From: an uncultured Pelagibacteraceae bacterium | GTDB taxonomy: Bacteria > Pseudomonadota > Alphaproteobacteria > Pelagibacterales > Pelagibacteraceae | Direction of reading: 5' to 3' | DNA: 64,000 nucleotides | Assembly: GCA_902591755.1 (NCBI GenBank) | Contig: CACJBX010000001.1 | Span: 35,001 to 99,000, forward strand | Shown here: positions 44,482 through 50,785 of the stretch, piece after piece | How the letters are laid out: each line of letters opens with the position of its first letter | Position numbering within the stretch: position 1 is the stretch's first letter | Translations under genes and position numbers: made by a program | The notes under the pieces: model-generated | What the model was told of the DNA's origin: nothing | Database searches by the model: none | Seen by the model: the letters and a program-made list of their open reading frames with translations, nothing else

Positions 44482-44706
44482 TATGTTTATTTTATATTAA
44501 TTGTTGTTAAATTTAAATTTATTAAATAATTAAATAGCTAGCGTGCAGCCAGCATGTGTATGATGTCTGTGAAGTGAATTGAACTTATTATTTAATATAG
44601 TCATAGAGCTTAAATAGCATTTAATTCTAGAAATACAAGAATGAATTGTATAGGAATAGCAAACCCAATGGGTTTTATACTCCTATACAATAATGATGAA
44701 TTAGAA
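44482..44706. other. 225-bp spacer between csp and tRNA-His, with a relatively GC-rich patch
   Basis: No gene is evident. The right part (44646-44690) is the csp downstream hairpin. Around 44535-44575 a patch with GCTAGCGTGCAGCCAGC is clearly richer in G and C than the surrounding DNA and can form a 6-bp stem (GCTAGC with GCCAGC, one G-U). It lies upstream of the tRNA-His/hisS unit and must contain that promoter. It might encode a small RNA; I cannot assign one. Confidence 0.4.
44646..44690 (-). terminator. Long hairpin downstream of csp
   Basis: A 45-nt near-complete stem-loop: TTGTATAGGA pairs perfectly with TCCTATACAA (10 bp), an internal loop of five bases on each side follows, then AAACCC/GGGTTT (6 bp) around AAT. 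It begins 17 nt after the csp stop. The minus-strand tail (TTCATTCTTGTATTTC) is only moderately T-rich, so it may terminate, or protect and process, the csp mRNA end. Confidence 0.55.
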
Positions 44707-44916
44707 TTAAGAGGTTTTTTGCAGTTTTACTGCGGCAGGACCTTTTTCTCCGTCTTCAACTTCAAATGTAATTTCGTCACCTTCGTTTAAGAATCTTAAA
44801 CCAGCTTCTCTAACAGCAGAAGCATGCACGAATACATCTTTTTCTTTATCTTCTCGTTCAATGAAACCATAACCTTTTTTTCCATTAAACCACTTTACTT
44901 TACCTTTTAGACTCAT
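44707..44916 (-). CDS. Cold-shock domain protein
   Basis: A 69-residue single cold-shock domain, an RNA/ssDNA-binding OB fold. RNP1 is KGYGFIER (about 14-21) and RNP2 is [10 protein letters not shown] (about 26-35). It starts [15 protein letters not shown], standard for CspA-type proteins. Flanked by a 5' UTR hairpin and the strong downstream hairpin; sits after tRNA-Phe. In a genome with few regulators such proteins are probably constitutive RNA chaperones. Confidence 0.95.
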   Translation of the reverse strand: MSLKGKVKWFNGKKGYGFIEREDKEKDVFVHASAVREAGLRFLNEGDEITFEVEDGEKGPAAVKLQKTS

Positions 44917-44940
44917 TTTACTCTTTCTTTATTAGTTTAT

Positions 44941-44956
44941 CTTTGTTTATACAAAG
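44941..44956 (-). promoter_or_regulatory. Hairpin in csp 5' leader
   Basis: CTTTGT and ACAAAG form a 6-bp stem with a 4-base loop, 24 bases upstream of the csp start. Cold-shock mRNAs often carry structured leaders that influence translation; here the element is small and its role is inference. Confidence 0.35.
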
Positions 44957-45025
44957 AATGTGTTTTGTTATTAGATTTCTAAATTAGATGCAAGTGATTT
45001 AATTGTCTATTATTGATCTTTTTGG

Positions 45026-45100
45026 TGGTGGCCTTGGTAAGAATCGCACTTACGACACATACCTTTTCAGGGTACTGCTCTACTACTGAGCTACAAGGCC
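45026..45100 (-). tRNA. tRNA-Phe (anticodon GAA) with altered elbow
   Basis: On the minus strand: acceptor GGCCTTG/CAAGGCC, D-stem GCTC/GAGC, anticodon stem GTACC/GGTAT around CTGAAAA (anticodon GAA), T-stem GTAAG/CTTAC, A73 and an encoded CCA. The D-loop is AGTAGTA, one base shorter than usual with no G-G pair, and the T-loop is TGCGATT, so T55 is replaced by G. It starts one base after the infA stop codon and is followed by csp. Confidence 0.94.
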
Positions 45101-45101
45101 A

Positions 45102-45317
45102 TTAAAATCTAAATGTTATACGACCCTTTGTAAGATCATATGGAGTTACTTCTACAGTAACATTGTCTCCCTGCAAAACTCTAATTCTGTTTTTTCTTAA
45201 TTTTCCAGCTGTATGTGCTGTAACAATGTGATTATTTTCTAATTTGACCCTAAACATTGCATTGGGCAAAAGGTCTATTACCTTTCCTTTAAATTCTAAA
45301 GAGTCTTGTTTTGACAA
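45102..45317 (-). CDS. infA: Translation initiation factor IF-1
   Basis: Small OB-fold factor binding the 30S A site. The 71 residues match IF-1 throughout: [22 protein letters not shown] (about residues 8-29, quoted in essence), [17 protein letters not shown] and the terminal [11 protein letters not shown]. It lies 2 nt downstream of hisD and its stop is separated from tRNA-Phe by one base, so its mRNA 3' end must be made by tRNA processing or be read through into the tRNA. Confidence 0.97.
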   Translation of the reverse strand: MSKQDSLEFKGKVIDLLPNAMFRVKLENNHIVTAHTAGKLRKNRIRVLQGDNVTVEVTPYDLTKGRITFRF

Positions 45318-45319
45318 AT

Positions 45320-46606
45320 TTATAATTCTCCTAATCTTTTTTTAATTGATTTAGCATGTCCATCTAAACCTTCGTTAGTTGCAAGAGTTATAACTGATGG
45401 ACCAAGAGTTTCAATACCCTTTTTTGATAAATTTATGTATGAAATTTTTTTAATGAACTCTGAAACACTTAATCCACTTGAGTATTTACTGGTCATATTA
45501 GTTGGAAGAACATGATTAGTGCCCGGTACCCCATAATCTGTCATTGCCATCACTGCATATTTTCCCAAGCAAATAGAACCAGCATTCTTAATTTTTGGAA
45601 TTAAAGAATTATAATTTTTTACATTAAGCTCCAAGTGCTCTGGGCCCACCTTATTAATTATTTCTGCAATTCTATTTTCTGAATTTTCGTAGATTAGTAT
45701 ACCATTCGTCATTAAACTTTTTTTTGCAATTGAGCTTCTTGAAATGCTTTTAAGTTGATTTGTTATTTCATTCTTAGTTTTTTTTAGAATGTTTTTGTCT
45801 TTTGAAATTAAAATACACTGGGCAAGAGAATCATGTTCAGCTTGAGCAATTAAATCACTTGCCAACCATTCTGGATTAGATTTGTTGTCACATACAATTA
45901 AGACCTCTGAAGGTCCAGCTGTCATTGACTCAATTCCTATATCCCCAAAGACCTCTTTTTTTGCTGAAGCAACATATGAATTTCCTGGTCCTACAATTTT
46001 ATTCACAGGTTTAATTGATTTAGTTCCATATGCAGCAGCTGCTATTGCTGAAGGGCCGCCAATTGAATAAATTTCTTTAATTTTGCATTTTCTTGCAGCG
46101 TACAAAACTGAAGCATTTTGCTTTCCTTTGTAACCAGGATTAATCATTACAATTCTTTTAACTCCCGCAACGATTGCAGGTATTGTGCTCATTAAAACAC
46201 TAGATGGATAAGAAACTTTTGAACCTGGAACGTAGATCGCAACTGACTCGAGTGGAACATATTTATATTTCACTTTATTTTGGTACTTATCAATATATGA
46301 AACATCTTTGAATTTTTGAAGTGAATGGAATTTATAAATTCTATTATAAGCTGCATCAATCGCTTTTTTTACTTTTTGGTCCAAGGATTTAATGGAGTCT
46401 TTAATTTTTTTTGAGGTTGGAATAATCGTTTTATTTTTATTAAATCTTTTCTCATATTTTACTAGGGCTTTATCTCCATTTTTTCTAACATCTTTAATTA
46501 TATTTTTTACTGATATATAATCTGATCGAAGCTTATTTTTTCTTTTAGAAAGAAGATTATCCAACAATTTATCAAAATTCTTGTTTTTGGCAGAAATTAC
46601 TTTCAT
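45320..46606 (-). CDS. hisD: Histidinol dehydrogenase
   Basis: Oxidises histidinol to histidine in two NAD-dependent steps with a zinc ion. Visible signatures: [31 protein letters not shown], the zinc-site segment [15 protein letters not shown], and GPEHLEL near 328. 428 aa, normal. It lies in the alphaproteobacterial order murA-DUF2948-hisD-infA and apart from hisG/hisZ. Confidence 0.95.
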   Translation of the reverse strand: MKVISAKNKNFDKLLDNLLSKRKNKLRSDYISVKNIIKDVRKNGDKALVKYEKRFNKNKTIIPTSKKIKDSIKSLDQKVKKAIDAAYNRIYKFHSLQKFKDVSYIDKYQNKVKYKYVPLESVAIYVPGSKVSYPSSVLMSTIPAIVAGVKRIVMINPGYKGKQNASVLYAARKCKIKEIYSIGGPSAIAAAAYGTKSIKPVNKIVGPGNSYVASAKKEVFGDIGIESMTAGPSEVLIVCDNKSNPEWLASDLIAQAEHDSLAQCILISKDKNILKKTKNEITNQLKSISRSSIAKKSLMTNGILIYENSENRIAEIINKVGPEHLELNVKNYNSLIPKIKNAGSICLGKYAVMAMTDYGVPGTNHVLPTNMTSKYSSGLSVSEFIKKISYINLSKKGIETLGPSVITLATNEGLDGHAKSIKKRLGEL

Positions 46607-46607
46607 T

Positions 46608-46997
46608 TTATTTCTTTTTTAAATCCTCCAATGTTACCTCTATAATTTCAGAATAAAGGGTTATAAAACGATTATCTGAAAATAACAAATTAATTTCGTA
46701 TTGTTTATCCATTTTCAATACATCTATTCCCATCAGCTTTAATTTCAGTTTACTATCTTTTTGATCTATATTTTTTGCTACTACATTTTCTATAAATTCA
46801 AATTTACAAACACTTATAATGTAACTTTTTTTGTTATCTTTCAGAGATTTTCGAGTTAGGGACATTAAAAATATTTTATTTTTTTTAAGATATTTAATCT
46901 CTGAAATGCTTGTGGTTGAGTCCTCACAGTATGTAGAAATTATATTTAAACCATTGAGATCTCTTGCTAATATTTTGGATAAAAAATTTTTTACCAT
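46608..46997 (-). CDS. DUF2948 family protein
   Basis: A 129-residue protein of unknown function between murA and hisD, the usual position of DUF2948 in Alphaproteobacteria. Predicted alternating strands (KIFLMSLTRKS, YIISVCKFEFIENV, KLKLMGIDVLKM, YEINLLFSDNRFITL) suggest a small beta-rich fold. Its start overlaps the murA stop by one base. The family assignment rests largely on synteny and on the ending SEIIEVTLEDL. Confidence 0.6.
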   Translation of the reverse strand: MVKNFLSKILARDLNGLNIISTYCEDSTTSISEIKYLKKNKIFLMSLTRKSLKDNKKSYIISVCKFEFIENVVAKNIDQKDSKLKLKLMGIDVLKMDKQYEINLLFSDNRFITLYSEIIEVTLEDLKKK

Positions 46998-48265
46998 TAT
47001 GTTTTCATTTTTACTTTAATACCAAGTTTTCTTAATTTAGGTTGAAGATTTGAGTACCCTCTTAATCCATGATAAATTCGTGATATTGTTGATGATCCCT
47101 TTGCTACAATTGCACCCAATATTATTGAGAAAGTAGTTCTAAGATCTGATGAAATACAATCAGCAGAGTTCAATTTTTTTTCTCCCTTAATTATTGCAAG
47201 GTTTTTTTTAATTTTTATATCTGCTCCCATTCTATTAAGTTCGGGTACAGCCATAAATCTATTTGTAAAAATCGTTTCCTTAATTTTACTTTGCCCGAAA
47301 ATTCTTGTTAAAACAGGTATTAAAATGGGCAAACAATCTGTTGCAAACCCAGGCCATGGTCCAGTTTTGATGTTTATAGGTTTTAATTTTTTAATTGTAT
47401 TTAATTTTATATAATTTTTACTTTCATCAATTTTAAAACCTATTTTTTTTAATATCTTTAATTCTGAAGGTAAAAATTTAGGATTTATATTCACCACCTT
47501 TACACTGCCCTTTGTAATTGCTCCTATGCATAAATAACTAAATGCTTCTATTCTATCACCAATAATTTTATGATTACCACTTAACAGCTCTTTAACTCCT
47601 TTAATTTTTAAAGATCTTTTGCCAATAAACTTTATATTTGCGCCTGAGTTATTTAGGAATTTTATAAGATCTGTTACTTCAGGTTCTAAAGATATATTTT
47701 TTAGAACATGGGAACCTCTTACAAAAACTGAAGACATGATTAAATTTGACGTGCCTGTAACTGTAATTTTTGGAAACTTATAGCTCTTACCTACCAAACC
47801 ATTCTTTGAAGATATTTTCACATATCCCTTTTCCAAAACATGTTCAGCACCTAAACTTTTGAAACCTTCGAGATGCCAAGACGTATCACGAATTCCTAAT
47901 GCACAACCTCCTCCTTGAGCAACTCTTATGTTTTTCTTTGGATATCTTCCAAGTAAGGAACCCATGGTTAGAACTCCTGCTCGCATTGTAGATACCAAGT
48001 TATAGGGAACAGTCAATTTATGATCCTTTTTATTTGTAATAATCATCATCTTTTTTTTCTCTAAAATTTTTACTTTAGAACCTAAGGAAATTAAAAGATC
48101 TTTCATTGTAAAAACGTCTTGAACCAAAGGAACATTTCTTAAAATTACTTCTTTTTTAAAAAGAATAGATGCCGCCATAAGAGGAAGGCATGAGTTTTTT
48201 GCACCACTTATATTTACCATTCCATTTACGGCTTTGCTTGGGCCAGTAATTATAAATTTTTTCAT
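46997..48265 (-). CDS. murA: UDP-N-acetylglucosamine 1-carboxyvinyltransferase
   Basis: First committed step of peptidoglycan synthesis, transferring enolpyruvate from PEP. The start FIITGPSKAVNGMVNISGAKN and the two-domain EPT fold are typical. The catalytic loop reads AQGGGCALGIRD with the reactive cysteine (C115 class), so fosfomycin sensitivity would be expected from the family. The FATDCLPILIPVL substrate segment and TNRFM are present. 422 aa. Confidence 0.95.
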   Translation of the reverse strand: MKKFIITGPSKAVNGMVNISGAKNSCLPLMAASILFKKEVILRNVPLVQDVFTMKDLLISLGSKVKILEKKKMMIITNKKDHKLTVPYNLVSTMRAGVLTMGSLLGRYPKKNIRVAQGGGCALGIRDTSWHLEGFKSLGAEHVLEKGYVKISSKNGLVGKSYKFPKITVTGTSNLIMSSVFVRGSHVLKNISLEPEVTDLIKFLNNSGANIKFIGKRSLKIKGVKELLSGNHKIIGDRIEAFSYLCIGAITKGSVKVVNINPKFLPSELKILKKIGFKIDESKNYIKLNTIKKLKPINIKTGPWPGFATDCLPILIPVLTRIFGQSKIKETIFTNRFMAVPELNRMGADIKIKKNLAIIKGEKKLNSADCISSDLRTTFSIILGAIVAKGSSTISRIYHGLRGYSNLQPKLRKLGIKVKMKT

Positions 48266-48266
48266 A

Positions 48267-48818
48267 CTATTTTGATTTTGCTAAAGTTATACCAACTTGA
48301 CCTTGATATTTTCCTTTTCTATCAGAATAGGATACCTCTGGCTGGTCTCCACTGAAGAACAAAATTTGCGCTGCTCCACTATTTGCATACAATTTTATGG
48401 AGTTGCTTGTGTGATTTGAAAATTCTAAAACTAAGTTGCCATGCCAACCTGCCTCTAAGACTGTGGGGGGAGTTCCAAGTCCACATCTTGCGTAAGTACT
48501 CTTGGCAGTTACCAATCCAGTTACGTTTCTTGGCATTTTAAAATACTCAAGACTACTTGCCAGTGCGAAAGAATTTGGAGGAATTAAAATAGACTCTTCA
48601 CCTTTAACAGTTATAAAATTGTCCTCACTAAAATTCTTTGGGTCAGCTGTAGCTCCTTTTATATTTGTAAAAATTTTAAATTCAGAGCCGCATCTTAAGT
48701 CATAACCAAATGAGTTAAGTCCATGACTAATGCCTTTAGATACGCTTTCACTCACAAATGGACTTATCATCTCCTCTTTTTCTGCAAGTTCTTTAATTTG
48801 TTTATCGTTTAGAATCAT
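48267..48818 (-). CDS. dcd: dCTP deaminase
   Basis: Converts dCTP to dUTP, feeding thymidylate synthesis. The ISHGLNSFGYDLRCG start region, the ALASSLEYFKMPRNVTGLVTAKSTYARCG-like core (residues about 85-113) and the catalytic glutamate segment VLEAGWHG near 120-127 are diagnostic. 183 aa. It may start inside the small basic ORF upstream, which overlaps it by 17 bases. Confidence 0.94.
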   Translation of the reverse strand: MILNDKQIKELAEKEEMISPFVSESVSKGISHGLNSFGYDLRCGSEFKIFTNIKGATADPKNFSEDNFITVKGEESILIPPNSFALASSLEYFKMPRNVTGLVTAKSTYARCGLGTPPTVLEAGWHGNLVLEFSNHTSNSIKLYANSGAAQILFFSGDQPEVSYSDRKGKYQGQVGITLAKSK

Positions 48819-48915
48819 TTTTTTGGTTTTTTCGTTTGTGAATTTTTCTTTTCCTTAAATTTTTTTTAAGTGCTTTCTCGAGATCAAGCTTAGAAGGCTT
48901 TCTTTTAGAATTCAT
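48802..48915 (-). CDS. Candidate 37-residue basic protein upstream of dcd
   Basis: A short ORF from ATG at 48915 to TAA at 48802-48804. The product starts MNSKRKPSKLDLEKALKKNL and is followed by an Arg/Lys-rich tail; 17 of 37 residues are Lys or Arg. The composition resembles ribosome-associated or RNA-binding micropeptides. It occupies the whole spacer and overlaps dcd by 17 bases. Family unknown to me; the helix-forming first half and compact fit favour a real gene. Confidence 0.5.
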   Translation of the reverse strand: MNSKRKPSKLDLEKALKKNLRKRKIHKRKNQKNDSKR

Positions 48916-48923
48916 TAAAAAGA

Positions 48924-49118
48924 TTATTTTTTCTCAGGATTGGTAAGATGCTCCAAAGTTACAACTTGATCAATTGGTATTGTCTTATCTTCAGATTTAT
49001 TTGTTCCCTGCTTAGATTGTTTTTTGGCTCTTCGCTCAGCTAATTTCTTTTCTCTTTTAGCTTGCTTCTCCATTGCTTTAGCGCCTCTTGTAGATTTATA
49101 ATCGTAGTGAATTCCCAT
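48924..49118 (-). CDS. Small basic DUF-type protein (64 residues)
   Basis: I take the ATG at 49118 (MGIHYDYKSTRGAKAMEKQA), because the longer frame would read through tRNA-Thr. Residues 12-38 form a highly charged helix rich in Lys, Arg, Ala and Glu; the C-terminus IPIDQVVTLEHLTNPEKK is hydrophilic. It looks like small alphaproteobacterial proteins of unknown function. It stops 8 bases before the start of the 37-residue basic ORF on the same strand. Confidence 0.6.
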   Translation of the reverse strand: MGIHYDYKSTRGAKAMEKQAKREKKLAERRAKKQSKQGTNKSEDKTIPIDQVVTLEHLTNPEKK

Positions 49119-49210
49119 AAAATTACCAAAAATTATTATAGACTTAATAAAATAAAAAATTAAGTCAAAAATTTGAATTTTATTGATTTTTACACTATTT
49201 TTATTTACTC

Positions 49211-49285
49211 GCCCTTGTAGTTTTAGTGTTAAAACAGGCCCTTGGTAAGGGTCAGTCATGAGTTAGATTCTCATCGAGGGCACCA
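49211..49285 (+). tRNA. tRNA-Thr (anticodon GGT) with unusual D- and T-loops
   Basis: A 75-nt plus-strand cloverleaf: acceptor GCCCTTG/CGAGGGC (one T-G), D-stem GTTT/AAAC, anticodon stem GGCCC/GGGTC around TTGGTAA (anticodon GGT), T-stem ATGAG/CTCAT, A73 and encoded CCA. The anticodon arm matches alphaproteobacterial tRNA-Thr(GGU). The D-loop TAGTGTTA gives U19 and U14, and the T-loop TTAGATT gives A56, replacing the near-universal G19-C56 and A14. All stems are intact, which argues against decay. Confidence 0.85.
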
Positions 49286-49999
49286 TTACTTTTTAAAGAA
49301 AAATTTTCTTAAAATAAATGTCAGAACAAACAAAAATATTATAGCTGATATTGGTAAATAAATTTCTTGAGTTTTTAAAAGATCGAATATTTTTGGTAAT
49401 TCATCATTTTCATATATTTTTTTTTCTAAAGCTGATCCTAACGAACAAACAATAAATGCTTGAATAATAACTCCAAGTAAGGTTCCAAAAAAATAGTTTT
49501 TTAATTTTACATCGAATAATACAGGTATTAAATTTTGTATCTGTGTCGGAATACCACCAAGAAATCTAAGGAGGCCGACCGCTAAAAGCTGATTGTTTCT
49601 TATTTTGTCATTAAGATATTGATACTTATTTTGTATTTTTTCAATGATGTAGTTTTTAAAAAAATAATTAGCTACTACAAAAGTTACACTAGATCCTAAA
49701 GCAAAAGTTAACGAAAAAATTAAAGTTCCTAAGTAAGGTCCGAAAATATATCCACAAATCAACCCTAATGGAGACCCAAATCCTTGAAGTAAAGAAATCC
49801 AAACAATTCCAAATATAATAAATACAAAAGACGAAAATATTATATTATTTTGTTTAAAATTAATCAGATACTCACTATTTGATTTGAGAAAACTATATGA
49901 TGTTAATTCCTCAATACTTACATAAGTTAACAAGAAGTATAAAAACAATCCCAGGAATATAATATAGGCTAAACCTAACCATATTTTTACGTTTTTCAT
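49286..49999 (-). CDS. VTT-domain (TVP38/TMEM64 family) membrane protein
   Basis: About 237 residues with six or so hydrophobic segments (near 8-28, 52-72, 78-100, 107-125, 165-190 and 215-235). The core GFGSPLGLICGYIFGPYLGT and LLRFLGGIPTQIQNLI-type re-entrant segments match the SNARE-associated/VTT (DedA-related) superfamily. These proteins are implicated in lipid scrambling or undecaprenyl-phosphate and ion homeostasis. Start chosen at MKNVKIW (49999), third codon of a slightly longer frame. Ends directly against the tRNA-Thr 3' end. Confidence 0.82.
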   Translation of the reverse strand: MKNVKIWLGLAYIIFLGLFLYFLLTYVSIEELTSYSFLKSNSEYLINFKQNNIIFSSFVFIIFGIVWISLLQGFGSPLGLICGYIFGPYLGTLIFSLTFALGSSVTFVVANYFFKNYIIEKIQNKYQYLNDKIRNNQLLAVGLLRFLGGIPTQIQNLIPVLFDVKLKNYFFGTLLGVIIQAFIVCSLGSALEKKIYENDELPKIFDLLKTQEIYLPISAIIFLFVLTFILRKFFFKK

Positions 50000-50065
50000 A
50001 GTTTGCATATTTTAGATTTTACATTATAAGTACTTAAATTTTTAATACTACATAATTAAAATCTT

Positions 50066-50200
50066 ATGAAAAGAACTTATCAGCCAAGTAAACTTGTCAG
50101 AAAAAGACGCCACGGATTTAGATCAAAAATGAAAACAAAAGGTGGAAAAAAACTTCTAGCCAGAAGAAGAAAAAAAGGTCGAAAAAAACTTACTGTTTAA
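50066..50200 (+). CDS. rpmH: 50S ribosomal protein L34
   Basis: A 44-residue, very basic protein: [20 protein letters not shown], then a lysine- and arginine-rich helix ending KLTV. This is L34, part of the peptide exit tunnel region. Its TAA overlaps the rnpA ATG by one base, starting the classic rpmH-rnpA-yidD-yidC cluster. Confidence 0.97.
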   Translation: MKRTYQPSKLVRKRRHGFRSKMKTKGGKKLLARRRKKGRKKLTV

Positions 50201-50541
50201 TGAATATTAAAATCAAAAGTCTCTCAAAGAATGAGGACTTTAAAAAACTTCTTAATGGAAGAAAAATTTCCAATTCTTATTTCACAATTTTTTTTAAAAA
50301 GATTCCTGATAAAAAAAATACATGTCTCAATATAAGTTTTGTGGCAAAAAAGAAAATGGGTAAAGCTGTTGATAGAAATAAGATAAAAAGAAGGCTCAAA
50401 AATATGACATATGCAATAACTAAAATAGCTAAATTAAATCTTAACTTTTCTTATTTAGTTCTTGCAAAAAAAAGTGTTTTAGAGGAAAAATACGATGAAA
50501 TTAAAGAGGCATTACAAAAAAGTTTTAAAAAAATAAGTTAA
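50200..50541 (+). CDS. rnpA: Ribonuclease P protein component
   Basis: Protein subunit of RNase P, which matures tRNA 5' ends. 113 aa with the family RNR-type motif region VDRNKIKRRLKNM (about 64-76) and the upstream FVAKKKMGKAV strand. Overlaps rpmH and yidD by one base each. Confidence 0.94.
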   Translation: MNIKIKSLSKNEDFKKLLNGRKISNSYFTIFFKKIPDKKNTCLNISFVAKKKMGKAVDRNKIKRRLKNMTYAITKIAKLNLNFSYLVLAKKSVLEEKYDEIKEALQKSFKKIS

Positions 50542-50783
50542 TGAAGATTTTAACCAAAATTATTATCAAGATAATAAAGTTTTATCAGTACCTAATCTCA
50601 CCTTTGCTGGGTAACAACTGTAGGTATTTACCAACTTGTTCAGAGTATTTTGTAGAGTGTTTAAAGGAGTATGGTTTGATTAAAGGTTTTTTCAAAGGTA
50701 CCAAAAGGGTTTTAAGTTGTCATCCTATAAAATTCCTTGGTGGTGGTGAAGGATTTGAACCAGTTAAAAAAAATAAAAATTAA
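50541..50783 (+). CDS. yidD: Membrane protein insertion efficiency factor YidD
   Basis: An 80-residue peripheral inner-membrane protein that assists YidC. The conserved FYQYLISPLLGNNCRYLPTC (about 14-33) with SEYFVECLKEYG, and the C-terminal SCHP region near 59-62, identify it. It ends two bases before yidC. Confidence 0.94.
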   Translation: MKILTKIIIKIIKFYQYLISPLLGNNCRYLPTCSEYFVECLKEYGLIKGFFKGTKRVLSCHPIKFLGGGEGFEPVKKNKN

Positions 50784-50785
50784 AA

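Noticed and set aside
48924-49259. 111-residue version of the small basic protein
   Set aside because: The upstream part reads through tRNA-Thr on the other strand; the shorter start at 49118 leaves the tRNA free.
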